The notes under the pieces are model-generated. The model was not told where the DNA came from and did no database searches. It saw only the letters and a list, made by a program, of their open reading frames with translations. A stretch of DNA of 64,000 nt from JAJYRX01 sp041655275 (lineage in GTDB: Bacteria > Pseudomonadota > Gammaproteobacteria > Burkholderiales > Burkholderiaceae_B). A program made the position numbers and the translations under genes. The stretch covers positions 1 to 64,000 of the forward strand of contig JBBAFU010000008.1 in the NCBI GenBank assembly GCA_041655275.1. Reading direction: 5' to 3'. Shown one piece after another: positions 1 to 8,011 of this stretch. Position 1 is the stretch's first letter. Each line of letters opens with the position of its first letter.

Positions 1-2
1 CG

Positions 3-86
3 GTGCGAGCTGCATTCGACTGGAAGTCAGCCATGAATCAGTTTGCCATCATGTTCGGCGACCGCTTCACGCAGGCCAGAGGGTAA
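3..86 (+). CDS. C-terminal fragment of an unrecognised protein cut by the window edge
   Basis: An open frame enters from the left edge and stops with TAA at 84-86, giving a 27-residue tail rich in aromatic residues (AAFDWKSAMNQFAIMFGDRF). I do not recognise the family. The composition is compatible with the end of a transposase, but that is only an impression. The same frame stays open after the stop into the toxin remnant at 87-374. Confidence 0.3.
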   Translation: MRAAFDWKSAMNQFAIMFGDRFTQARG

Positions 87-140
87 AGTTGTTCAACCGC
101 CTCGCCCACAAAAACACGGATACTCCCGAAAGACCATCTG

Positions 141-374
141 GACTACATTGAGCTAGATAACATCAAAGCTGCGGATGATGTAGCCGCTCGTGTGTTGGAC
201 CAAGTTCAGCAACTGGTCGAATTCCCTAAACTAGGTCGTGTCGGACGCAAGCTGGGCACGCGTGAACTGATCATCAGCAACACCTCTCTCATCGTGGTGT
301 ACCGGTTTCGTAACAAGCCGAATCACATAGAGATCATCCGGGTACTGCATTCGTCGCAGCAGTGGAAACCATAA
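141..374 (+). pseudogene. RelE/ParE-family toxin remnant without a usable start codon
   Basis: The frame encodes DYIELDN, then FPKLGRVGRKLGTREL, then IVVYRF and an RVLHSSQQW ending, the pattern of RelE/ParE ribosome-dependent or gyrase-type toxins. The match begins near 120-141, but there is no ATG, GTG or TTG in frame between the TAA at 84-86 and the GTG at 192. Starting at 192 would remove the first helix and leave 60 residues against the usual 90-100. An ATA codon sits at 120-122, where a start would be expected. No antitoxin gene lies directly next to it on the same strand. I infer an inactive remnant; rescue by an unusual start codon cannot be excluded. Confidence 0.6.
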
Positions 375-405
375 AAACAAGAAATCTCACTTGTCGCGGA
401 CGAAA

Positions 406-579
406 CTACGGCTTGGACTTGGCCATTAGATTCATATCAAGAGCACGTACCACCACATCAAGAGCCTTCGCGACATAAGCGGCATCACCCGTTTCAAACG
501 CATCGGCCATGAAGAACGCTATTTCATCGACATCGACCAGGGCGGCAGCAGGATCGTAGTTTGTCAGTTGCTCAGCCAT
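406..579 (-). pseudogene. Truncated HigA-like antidote protein
   Basis: A 57-residue frame starts with ATG at 577-579 and begins MAEQLTNYDPAAALVD, followed by EIAFFMADAFETGDAAYVAKAL. This is the characteristic N-terminus of the addiction-module antidote family found downstream of RelE/HigB-type toxins. Family members continue for about 40 more residues with a Cro/CI-type helix-turn-helix. Here the protein ends after VVRALDMNLMAKSKP, so the DNA-binding part is missing. It follows the ribbon-helix-helix antitoxin gene by 22 bases, in the place where a toxin gene would normally be. Probably a recombination remnant. Confidence 0.6.
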
Positions 580-601
580 CTATTATTCCGACGCACCAAC
601 T

Positions 602-871
602 CTACGCAGCAATTCCTTTTCTGCGCACTGCCGCCTCTTTTTCGACTTCTTCATTGGAAACATACAAGCCCGCTTCAAGCTGTGCTCGCGCCGCCTCTAC
701 CTTGCGGCGGACATACTCATCATGTTCACGTGCAGCTTGTCTTGAAGCGATATATTCCCGCATGAGCTCGCGCACAACCTGAGACGCCGGACGATGATCA
801 GCCGCCGCTTCCGCCATGAATTGCTCACGCAATTCCGACTCCAGCTTCATCGTGAAAACAGTCTTGGGCAT
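602..871 (-). CDS. Ribbon-helix-helix (CopG-like) antitoxin
   Basis: 89 residues. The N-terminus (TVFTMKLESELREQF) fits a ribbon-helix-helix strand and first helix. It is followed by ASQVVRELMREYIASRQ and a charged C-terminal helix of the type that wraps the toxin. A good Shine-Dalgarno sequence (AGGAG) precedes ATG at 869-871. In intact loci a ParE-type toxin gene follows immediately; here a truncated HigA-like frame follows instead, so this antitoxin appears orphaned. CGTATA half-sites upstream suggest autoregulation. The antitoxin looks intact; its DNA-binding role is inferred from the family. Confidence 0.75.
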   Translation of the reverse strand: MPKTVFTMKLESELREQFMAEAAADHRPASQVVRELMREYIASRQAAREHDEYVRRKVEAARAQLEAGLYVSNEEVEKEAAVRRKGIAA

Positions 872-888
872 GGCAAGACTCCTGTTTG

Positions 889-954
889 CGTATAGAGCAA
901 GGATATACGATTATCGAACTGAATACAGCTCCCAAGAATTCCCGCAAACGTATA
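889..954 (-). promoter_or_regulatory. CGTATA half-sites upstream of the antitoxin gene
   Basis: An inverted pair CGTATA (889-894) and TATACG (904-909) lies directly upstream of the ribbon-helix-helix gene, with a further CGTATA at 949-954. Short inverted half-sites in front of ribbon-helix-helix antitoxin genes are typical operators for autoregulation. Assignment is by position and symmetry only. Confidence 0.4.
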
Positions 955-989
955 ATCCTCAAGACATTTCCAACTCGTGACACCACCCA

Positions 990-1832
990 ATGCCCCACCC
1001 CACCCCCCAACTTCAACTCCACCTCCAGGCCCTGGACGCCAAACAGCCGGACCTTGCACGCAGCGAGCAGACCTGGGACCGGCGTGCGCAGGAAGTGAGC
1101 CGGTTTGAAGTGGCTGCGGATGATTTTGCCCTTGCCCTGATCGAGCGCCGGATGGCGCCGGCCGGCAAGCGGGTGCTCGATATCAGCTTTGGTGCAGGGC
1201 GTTACCTGGAAGCGTTTCTTCGCCGGGGTGCGCAGGTGGCCGGTGTGGAAATCTCCTCCGGCATGCTGACCCAGGCCTGCAAACGACTGGATGATGCCGG
1301 TTTGCCCTACGAGCCCGCACAGCTGGTGCAATCATCCTGGGAAGCGCTGGATCTGGAAGCGCACGCCTGGGTCGAGGCCTTCGATCTGGTCTTTCTCTAC
1401 ATGAGTCCGGCAATTTCCTCTGCCGCCATGCTGGACAAGGTATTGCGCGCGAGCCGCAAGGCGGTGTCCATCACCCTGTACGCCGATCGCAAGGACAGCC
1501 TGCTCACCCACCTGCAGGCGTATTTCGGCCTGGAATCACGCCGCCTCACGGCCGACAAAGGTGACGATCTCTACCATATCTTCAATGCCCTCTACCTGCA
1601 GGGCTTTTTTCCCGAGCTCCAGTTCGAACATCGCCGGCGCACGCAGCGCCACACCATCGACAATGTGTTCGAGCGCTATTTCAGCTGGCTGTTCAAGGGT
1701 GAGGCGGCAACGCAGGCCCGGCGCGACGAGCTGCGCGCCATACTGCAGGAACTGGCTGATCGCGATGGGCTGGTCACCGACAGCGAGGATACCGTCGGTC
1801 ACCTCTATCTCGACAAGCAGCTGCACCGCTGA
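990..1832 (+). CDS. Class I SAM-dependent methyltransferase
   Basis: 280 residues. The SAM-binding motif I is visible at residues 62-72 (VLDISFGAGRY), with the acidic residue ending strand beta2 at about E87 (GVEIS). A beta4-type segment follows (FDLVFLYMSPAIS). The fold is Rossmann-like and cytosolic. The C-terminal third is not diagnostic and the substrate cannot be told. No clear ribosome site precedes ATG 990, so a later start is possible. It converges with the amidohydrolase gene, leaving an 11-base gap. It stands alone on this strand, and the neighbours do not suggest a pathway. Confidence 0.7.
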   Translation: MPHPTPQLQLHLQALDAKQPDLARSEQTWDRRAQEVSRFEVAADDFALALIERRMAPAGKRVLDISFGAGRYLEAFLRRGAQVAGVEISSGMLTQACKRLDDAGLPYEPAQLVQSSWEALDLEAHAWVEAFDLVFLYMSPAISSAAMLDKVLRASRKAVSITLYADRKDSLLTHLQAYFGLESRRLTADKGDDLYHIFNALYLQGFFPELQFEHRRRTQRHTIDNVFERYFSWLFKGEAATQARRDELRAILQELADRDGLVTDSEDTVGHLYLDKQLHR

Positions 1833-1843
1833 CGACGGCACGC

Positions 1844-3298
1844 TCAGGCGGCTTCACGCCCCAGCACCCTGCCCGGACGCTCTCCGGTGGCGCGGCCATC
1901 CTGCCACACCATGCGTCCGTTCACCATGACGAATTCTATGCCGGCGCTGGCCTGCACCGAATCCTCGAAGCTGGTCACATCGGCCACGGTATCGGGGTCG
2001 AACAGCGTCAAATCGGCAAAATAGCCTTCGCGGATGAGGCCGCGTTCGGCCAGGCCGAAGTTCTGTGCGCTCAGGCCGGTCATTTTATGAACAGCGGTTT
2101 CCAGAGAGAACAGGCCCTGATCGCGGCTGTAGTGGCCCAGCACACGAGGGAAAGTGCCCCACAGACGCGGATGGGGCTTGACGTCGTGCGGCAGGCCGTC
2201 GGAGCCTATCATGGTGGGCTCGAAAGCCAGGATGGCCTCCACGTCGTCCTCGTCCATGCTGTGATAGATGGCACCGGCGGGCAGCAGCCGGCGGAAGGCC
2301 TCTTCCTGCGAACCGCCCAGCTCCCTGACCACTTCGGCAAAATCACGCCCGGCGTACTGAGGCAGGCCTTTTGACCAGGAGATGGTAGTGCGCCTTGCCG
2401 CCTCGACCATGTCCGGCGTGAGCACCGTTGAGGCGGCGGTATAGGGGTAGCAATCCAGGCAGATGCTCTGGTCCTGCATATGCTCGCGTATCAGGGCCAG
2501 CGTCTCTTTGGAGCGACCATGGTTGCGCTTGCCCATCAGCTTGTGATGCGAGATGACCACGGGCACATTCAGCGCCCGGCCAATGCGGAAGGTCTCGTGC
2601 AGGGCGTCGTCAATCGTGTCGCCTTCGTTGCGCATGTGTGTGCAGTACAGTCCCCGGTATTCGCTCAGCGGCGCGCAGACGGCAATCACCTCTTCCGTGG
2701 GCGCACTGAAGGCGTTCTCGTAGGCCAGACCGGTGGAAACACCGATGGCGCCGGCCTGCATCGCCTCTTCGACCAGACTGCGCATGGCCGCCACCTCACG
2801 CGTGGTGGCCGGGCGATCCAGGCTGTCCATGGTGGCTACACGCAGGCTGGTATGCCCGACCAGCATGGCGCAGTTGGTAGCCGGCGGCGTTTCGCGCACG
2901 GCATCCAGATAGTCACCGAAGCGGCTGAAACGGAACCAGCCCCCGGACTCGTCCAGAAGATCCAGCGGCGGCGTCACGGGGTCGGGAATGCGCCGCGGCA
3001 TGGGTGCCAGCGAAATGCCGCAATTGCCGCCGACGATGGTGGTGACGCCCTGGCTGACCTTGGGCGACATATCACCGTGCGACAGCAACAGGCGGTCATC
3101 GTGCGTATGGGCGTCGATGAAACCGGGCGCCAGCACACGGCCTTCGGCATCCACTTCCTGCCGGGCCTGCGCGCTGCCAAGATCGCCGATGCGGGCGATG
3201 CGGTCATCGGCGATGGCCACGTCGCCCTGGCGGCGTTCGGCACCACTGCCGTCGATGATGGTGGCATTGCGAATGATGAGATTGAAAGTCTGGGCCAT
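1844..3298 (-). CDS. D-aminoacylase / N-acyl-D-amino-acid deacylase family amidohydrolase
   Basis: 484 residues from ATG 3298; an upstream in-frame start at 3352 adds residues unlike the family. The N-terminal composite domain begins FNLIIRNATIIDGSG. The metal-binding HxH lies at residues 64-66 (DAHTHDD), and the GGNCGIS signature typical of D-aminoacylases is at about 90-96. The TIM-barrel ends in the usual G.I..GYFADLTLFDP segment. The enzyme hydrolyses N-acyl-D-amino acids, or related N-acyl or dipeptide-like substrates, with zinc. It lies 72 bases downstream of azlD on the same strand, suggesting an azlC-azlD-deacylase operon in which the exporter may move a product. Exact substrate unknown. 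Confidence 0.8.
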   Translation of the reverse strand: MAQTFNLIIRNATIIDGSGAERRQGDVAIADDRIARIGDLGSAQARQEVDAEGRVLAPGFIDAHTHDDRLLLSHGDMSPKVSQGVTTIVGGNCGISLAPMPRRIPDPVTPPLDLLDESGGWFRFSRFGDYLDAVRETPPATNCAMLVGHTSLRVATMDSLDRPATTREVAAMRSLVEEAMQAGAIGVSTGLAYENAFSAPTEEVIAVCAPLSEYRGLYCTHMRNEGDTIDDALHETFRIGRALNVPVVISHHKLMGKRNHGRSKETLALIREHMQDQSICLDCYPYTAASTVLTPDMVEAARRTTISWSKGLPQYAGRDFAEVVRELGGSQEEAFRRLLPAGAIYHSMDEDDVEAILAFEPTMIGSDGLPHDVKPHPRLWGTFPRVLGHYSRDQGLFSLETAVHKMTGLSAQNFGLAERGLIREGYFADLTLFDPDTVADVTSFEDSVQASAGIEFVMVNGRMVWQDGRATGERPGRVLGREAA

Positions 3299-3370
3299 GA
3301 TGTGTCTCGTGCGTGATGTGATGCAGTAGTGCTTCAGGATAGTGTATTGCAAAGCAGGCGCAGAGCACGC

Positions 3371-3679
3371 TCAGAGCAGGCGCACCACTGCGGCTGCCAG
3401 CATGCCTCCGCCAATGGCGAGCAAGGGGCGACGAAACACCAGCATCAGCACTGCTGTGCAGGCCAGCGCCGCCCGTGCACCCGCATCACCCTCCACGGCC
3501 AGCGGCGCAATCAGGGCCACTAGCACCGAGCCGGACATGGCCTGGATGAAACGACGCGTGCGCGCACCGATGGGGATGAAGCCCATGATGAAGACGCCGC
3601 CCCAGCGGGTGGCCACCGTCACCAGCGCCATCGCAATGACCAGCGCCAGGATGGCCAGTTCAGAAGCATCGGCACTCAT
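3371..3679 (-). CDS. azlD: AzlD-family branched-chain amino acid export subunit (copy 1)
   Basis: 102 residues starting MSADASELAILALV, with four hydrophobic segments and the AzlD pattern TRWGGVFIMG and FIQAMSGSVLVALIAPL. AzlD is the small partner of AzlC in the inner membrane, exporting branched-chain or related amino acids. The ATG (3677-3679) overlaps the TGA of azlC by the ATGA arrangement, so the pair is translationally coupled. A second azlCD pair lies at 15.5-16.5 kb. Confidence 0.8.
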   Translation of the reverse strand: MSADASELAILALVIAMALVTVATRWGGVFIMGFIPIGARTRRFIQAMSGSVLVALIAPLAVEGDAGARAALACTAVLMLVFRRPLLAIGGGMLAAAVVRLL

Positions 3680-4386
3680 GATTCCGGCCCTGCCCAGAAG
3701 ACACCGATCACACCGCCCGCCACGGCACCCGCAATGACATGGCTGTTCTCGGGCAGATAGCGGTAGGCCAGCAGGGACACGGCTACGGCGACTGTCCAGA
3801 TGATGAACATGCGCAGATTCCTCTCTCCCGACAGCACCATGGCAAACAGAAAGCAGGCCATGACCATATCCAGGCCGATGCTGGTCGGATTGCGAACGGC
3901 ACCGCCGAAGTACACACCCAGCCAGGTACCCACCGCCCAGAACAGCCACAGGGCCGCGCCCCCGCCCACCAATATGCCAAGACCGTGGCGCTTGCGCTCG
4001 AACGCCTGCATGGCCATGGCCCAGTTGGCGTCGGAAAGCATGAGCAGGATGGCGTAGCGTCGCCCGGGCGGCAGCTGGCACAGCCAGGGATAGAGGGTGG
4101 CGCCCATGAGCAGGTTGCGCGCGTTGATGGCAAACACGGTCAACAGCAGGGCCGCCACGGGCAGCGTTGGCCCCCAGAGCTCCAGCGCCGCGAATTGCGA
4201 GGCGCCGGCAAACATGAGTACGCTCATGACGACCGACATGGTTCCGCTCACACCGGCCTGGTTCGCGGCCAGCCCGAAGGCGACACCAAAGACAATGACA
4301 AAGATGCAAAGCGGCAGCATCTGCATCACACCGGCCCGGACCAAAGGCCAATCGAGGTGATGCAAGGGACGTGAATCGGTCTTCAT
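3676..4386 (-). CDS. azlC: AzlC-family branched-chain amino acid permease subunit (copy 1)
   Basis: 236 residues from ATG 4386, chosen over a TTG nine bases upstream. It is a polytopic inner-membrane protein with the family features AFGLAANQAGVS, FAGASQFAALELWG and NARNLLMGATLYPW. With AzlD it forms an amino-acid exporter of the LIV-E type. It heads the minus-strand group azlC-azlD-deacylase and lies 44 bases from the end of the ModE-like regulator gene, which points the same way, so read-through from that gene is possible. Confidence 0.85.
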   Translation of the reverse strand: MKTDSRPLHHLDWPLVRAGVMQMLPLCIFVIVFGVAFGLAANQAGVSGTMSVVMSVLMFAGASQFAALELWGPTLPVAALLLTVFAINARNLLMGATLYPWLCQLPPGRRYAILLMLSDANWAMAMQAFERKRHGLGILVGGGAALWLFWAVGTWLGVYFGGAVRNPTSIGLDMVMACFLFAMVLSGERNLRMFIIWTVAVAVSLLAYRYLPENSHVIAGAVAGGVIGVFWAGPES

Positions 4387-4430
4387 GACCGACAATCATA
4401 CGGGATAACAGCGGGAAAAATGCGGGAAAC

Positions 4431-5537
4431 TCAGCTCAGGCTCATGCTCTGACTGGGTCCGAGCACCTCCGCAAGCGGCTGCACCTGCCCCATACCGGAA
4501 CAGTCATAGCCCTGAAGATCCTGTACGTATTTGCGATAGGGTTCGCCTTTCATCAGATCGAGCAGGCGCTGCAGGGGCGACGTGTCCATCAGATGCTTGT
4601 TGATGCCGAAGAAATACCGCTCCTTGGTCAGGCCGATGAACTCCAGCCCGAAGCGACCTGCTGCAGTTTCCACGCCAATGCCCACATCCGCCATGCCGCT
4701 GGCAATGTGCGCCGCCACGGCCATGTGCGTGAATTCCCCGGTGTCGTAACCCACGACATCCTGGGGATCCACCTGGCTGCGCTCCAGCATCAGGTCCACC
4801 AGAAAACGTGTACTCGAGCCGATCTGCCGGTTCACGAAACGCACATCGGGCCGTGCAATATCGGCGACACAGCAGATATTCTTGGGATTGCCGGGCAGGA
4901 CGAAGAGCCCGGTATTGCGCACTGCAAGATGAATCAGCAACATACGATCCGAATCGAGCAGATGCCGGTAATGTTGCAGCGACGGAATTTCGTACTCGCC
5001 CAGGGGCAGCTGAAAACCTGCCAGATCGCACTGCTCGCGCTCCAGCGAAGCCAGGGCCTCGATACCGGTGCGGTAGCGCAGCTGCAACGGCGTAAACCCT
5101 TCTTCATGCGCTACTTTCATCAGGCTTTCCACTGCAAAGCCATGGCTGGCGTGCAGGCGCAGGCCGGTGATGTCTTCGGTATACCAGCTCTGCAATTCCG
5201 CCTGCAGCTCGGATGCCAGGCTGGCGAAGGTGGGCTCAAGACGAGCGGCGATGCGGCGATTGGCCCAGAGCAGGCGTTGCGCGAAACCGGTCAGTCGCGA
5301 ACCCTTGCGTCGTGACGTCTCGATGAGCGGCAACTGAAACTCGGCTTCGGCCTTGCGAATGACGCCCCAGCCATGCCGGTAGGAAATGCCCAGCGCCTGA
5401 CAGGCTCCCGAAATATGGCCGAGCTCATCGACTGCCGCCAGCAGACGCATGAGCTCGCCAATAGCCAGACTTTCTCCCGAGGGTTTTTCCAGGACCCATT
5501 CGGAACACAGCTTCGGCTTGAATTGATTGACTGACAT
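4431..5537 (-). CDS. ModE/LysR-type winged-helix regulator with periplasmic-binding-protein-like domain
   Basis: 368 residues from ATG 5537 (ATG 5549 is the alternative). Residues about 31-90 form a ModE-like helix-turn-helix (ISGACQALGISYRHGWGVI, then IETSRRKGSRLTGFAQRLL). The remainder is a type-2 substrate-binding-like domain with SLMKVAHEEGF, GFQLPLGEYE and RFVNRQIGSSTRFLVDLML. Regulators of this build sense molybdate or a small anion and act beside molybdoenzyme genes. It is divergent from the formamidase and formate dehydrogenase genes across a 310-base AT-rich region holding repeated half-sites. I infer that it controls that operon, as FdsR-type regulators do; identity with FdsR is not shown here. 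Confidence 0.75.
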   Translation of the reverse strand: MSVNQFKPKLCSEWVLEKPSGESLAIGELMRLLAAVDELGHISGACQALGISYRHGWGVIRKAEAEFQLPLIETSRRKGSRLTGFAQRLLWANRRIAARLEPTFASLASELQAELQSWYTEDITGLRLHASHGFAVESLMKVAHEEGFTPLQLRYRTGIEALASLEREQCDLAGFQLPLGEYEIPSLQHYRHLLDSDRMLLIHLAVRNTGLFVLPGNPKNICCVADIARPDVRFVNRQIGSSTRFLVDLMLERSQVDPQDVVGYDTGEFTHMAVAAHIASGMADVGIGVETAAGRFGLEFIGLTKERYFFGINKHLMDTSPLQRLLDLMKGEPYRKYVQDLQGYDCSGMGQVQPLAEVLGPSQSMSLS

Positions 5538-5847
5538 TGCCCACCCCATTGAATCTGACAGGTTTCCGGGTCTTTTATGCAAATTAATTCATATAAATTA
5601 AAGACCCTTCTGCTTATATGTATTTTTTATCCTATTGAATCAAATGAAATTTTGATACAAGATTACCATATGCATGCACGTTTTTATATGCATCAATGTG
5701 CATATTGAACGGGAAATAAGAAAAGAAAATCCAGCTTTAAAACAATATGCAAAGTGCGCGCATGCACGCTGGTTTTCATCCTGATCGCACCGGAACCAGT
5801 CTGGTCCGGCCGGTCGGGAATCTGCAACCGCATCAAGGAGACGCATC
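5538..5847. promoter_or_regulatory. AT-rich divergent control region with repeated operator-like half-sites
   Basis: This gap between the regulator and fmdA is far more AT-rich than its surroundings. It contains CATATAA (5590-5596) facing TTATATG (5614-5620), then ATATGCAT at 5668-5675 and 5686-5693, and GTGCATATTG at 5698-5707. A leader hairpin candidate, CCGGAACC/GGTCCGG, lies at 5790-5809. No convincing -35/-10 pair was found by eye for either direction. The repeats are plausible binding sites for the divergent regulator. Confidence 0.5.
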
Positions 5848-7047
5848 ATGCAACATTTCAAGATCAAACCGGGGGTTCCCCTGGCTGAGCAGGCCGAAAT
5901 CGGACATAACCGCTGGCATCCGGACCTTCCCGAACTCACCAGTGTTCGTCCAGGCGATGAGATTATCCTGGAATGTCTGGATTTTCTGGACAGCCAGATC
6001 AAGGACACCGACAGCGCCGTGGATGTCCGTGACGTGGACCTGACCCGGGCCCACCCGCTGACGGGCCCCGTCCACGTCGAAGGTGCCGAACCCGGCGACC
6101 TGCTCGTCGTGGATCTGCTCGACATCCGCTGCGTGACGCCCGTTGGTTTCTCGGGCATCTTCGCGCGTGAAAATGGCGGCAGCTTCCTGGTCGACAGCTT
6201 CCCCGGGGCCAACAAGGCCATCTGGAACCTGAAAGGACGCTACGCAACTTCACGCCACATCCCCGGCGTACGCATCGGCGCCATGCTGCATCCCGGCCTG
6301 ATCGGCACCCTGCCGTCCCAGGAATTGCTCGACGAGTGGAATCGCCGCGAAGCCGTACTGGTGAAAAAGGATCAGGCGCGGCCGCCGCATGCCGAGACCG
6401 CAGTCCTGCGCGGTGTCAGCGGTGCGCAGTACGACCGCATGGCGGCCGAGGCCGCGCGTACCGTACCGCCGCGCGAGCATGGCGGCAACCTGGACATCAA
6501 GAACCTGACGGTGGGATCGCGCATCTACTTCCCGGTCTACGTCAAGGGTGCAGGTCTGTCACTGGGCGATCTGCACTTCTCCCAGGGTGATGGTGAAATC
6601 ACCTTCTGTGGCGCGATTGAAATGGATGGTGCGGCACACCTGGGCTTCGACCTGATCAAGGGCGGTATGGCGAAGTACAACGTCACTGCGCCCATCTATG
6701 TGCCGGGCATCCACGATGTGCAATATGACGAGTGGCTGAGCTTCACGGGCATCAGCGTGGAAGACGGGGTCAACTACTACCTGGATGCCACGGTTGCCTA
6801 CCGTCGGGCCTGTCTCGCCGCCATTGACTATCTGGCAAGTGTCACGGCGCTGAGCAAGGAGCAGATCTATATGCTGCTGACGGCGGCGCCGGTGGAAGGC
6901 CGTTACGGTGGCGTGGTCGATCTGCCCAACGCCTCGGCCTCCATCTCCATCCCCACAGCCATCTTCGATGTCGACATCCTGCCCCAGGGCGCCATCGCCG
7001 GCGCCGCATCATACGGGCACCCGGGTGTGAAGATGACTCTGGATTGA
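5848..7047 (+). CDS. fmdA: Formamidase (acetamidase/formamidase family)
   Basis: 399 residues with a good ribosome site (AAGGAG) before ATG 5848. It shows the FmdA/AmdA pattern from the start: FKIKPGVPLAEQAEIGHNRW, then DLTRAHPLTGPVHVEGAEPGD, then TLPSQELLDEWNRRE and DLHFSQGDGEI. The enzyme hydrolyses formamide to formate and ammonia in the cytoplasm. The context makes formamide the likely substrate: an amide channel and an NAD-linked formate dehydrogenase follow on the same strand. It is the first gene of the plus-strand run and is probably governed by the divergent regulator. Confidence 0.92.
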   Translation: MQHFKIKPGVPLAEQAEIGHNRWHPDLPELTSVRPGDEIILECLDFLDSQIKDTDSAVDVRDVDLTRAHPLTGPVHVEGAEPGDLLVVDLLDIRCVTPVGFSGIFARENGGSFLVDSFPGANKAIWNLKGRYATSRHIPGVRIGAMLHPGLIGTLPSQELLDEWNRREAVLVKKDQARPPHAETAVLRGVSGAQYDRMAAEAARTVPPREHGGNLDIKNLTVGSRIYFPVYVKGAGLSLGDLHFSQGDGEITFCGAIEMDGAAHLGFDLIKGGMAKYNVTAPIYVPGIHDVQYDEWLSFTGISVEDGVNYYLDATVAYRRACLAAIDYLASVTALSKEQIYMLLTAAPVEGRYGGVVDLPNASASISIPTAIFDVDILPQGAIAGAASYGHPGVKMTLD

Positions 7048-7060
7048 GCGAGGTGCCGCC

Positions 7061-7348
7061 ATGCCTTTATACGACTACGAGTGCACACAGTGCCACAGCA
7101 CGATCAGCATGCTGCGTCCCATGGCCGAACGCCATGCGAAAGCTGACTGCACGGTCTGCAACACCGGCCAGCTGCACTTCAGGCTATCGGCACCCGGCAC
7201 CATCATGAGCAAGGCCGGTGCGTTCCGTGCCGCGACACCCCAGCAGCAGCTGGCGGGGTCCGGCGTCTCGGGTCCCGGCACACGCCGGAAGACCAGGACA
7301 TCGGTGCTGCACCAGTGCATAGGACCGAACTGCTCGGTCTGCGCATGA
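7061..7348 (+). CDS. fmdB: FmdB-type zinc-ribbon protein
   Basis: 95 residues beginning MPLYDYECTQCH, the FmdB/CxxC_CxxC_SSSS signature. It has paired cysteines at C8/C11 and C30/C33 that would bind one zinc, and a Ser/Gly/Pro-rich tail ending in three more cysteines. FmdB proteins were first described as regulators linked to formamidase, though their molecular action is unclear. The gene starts 13 bases after fmdA, so it is surely co-transcribed. Confidence 0.85.
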   Translation: MPLYDYECTQCHSTISMLRPMAERHAKADCTVCNTGQLHFRLSAPGTIMSKAGAFRAATPQQQLAGSGVSGPGTRRKTRTSVLHQCIGPNCSVCA

Positions 7349-7434
7349 GTCCTTGATCATGCCCGCCGTGGGCCCGGGTCACACCGGGTCCACGGATGGC
7401 GGGATGCCGGACCCAACCACCAGGAGACTTCCCC

Positions 7435-7968
7435 ATGCTGCAATTCTATCTGGTCTTCGTAGGGATTACCCTGTTTGTCAACGGCTTGCATATCTGTTCC
7501 GGCTGTCAGGTGGATGTTGCCAAACGCTCGGGCGCAAAGGATGTGGCCGTCGTCAACCTCTTCACCGGCCTGACGGGCATCATCCTGATCACGCTCATGG
7601 CCGCACGCACGGCGCGCACCGGAGAAAGCCTGGCGCCGGCCGCCTACATGGGCCTGTTTGTGCTCACCTATGTCTGGCTGGGCATCAACGCCTTCACCGG
7701 CGCTGATGGCAAGGCCTTTGGCTGGTTCTCGCTGCTGGTGCCTTTTGTGGGCATCCCGGTTGCGCTGCAGACCTTCGCCGCCGCGACGAGCGTATTCGAC
7801 TACTGGATGGGCATGAGCTGGCTGGCCTGGTCGCTGCTGTGGTTTATGTTTTTCCTCTGGCTTTCCAGAGGGGTGGCCATTGCCCGCCCGACCGGCGTCA
7901 TGACGGCGGCCCAGGGTGTGCTCACGGCCTTGTTGCCGGCTGTGTTGAACTTCTGGCGCATAATCTAG
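7435..7968 (+). CDS. AmiS/UreI-family amide channel
   Basis: 177 residues from ATG 7435, preceded by AGGAGA; an upstream in-frame start at 7396 is less likely. About six or seven hydrophobic segments include FYLVFVGITLFVNG, NLFTGLTGIILITLM and MGLFVLTYVWLGINA, the AmiS/UreI pattern. These inner-membrane hexameric channels pass urea or short amides. Between formamidase and formate dehydrogenase it is best read as the formamide entry channel. It ends 43 bases before fdsG. Confidence 0.85.
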   Translation: MLQFYLVFVGITLFVNGLHICSGCQVDVAKRSGAKDVAVVNLFTGLTGIILITLMAARTARTGESLAPAAYMGLFVLTYVWLGINAFTGADGKAFGWFSLLVPFVGIPVALQTFAAATSVFDYWMGMSWLAWSLLWFMFFLWLSRGVAIARPTGVMTAAQGVLTALLPAVLNFWRII

Positions 7969-8011
7969 TATTGACATTCAATGATTCAGTGAAGACAGCC
8001 GGAGACAAACC

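Noticed and set aside
7976..7981. TTGACA upstream of fdsG
   Set aside because: A perfect -35 hexamer, but nothing like a -10 lies 16-18 bases downstream, so I do not call a promoter.
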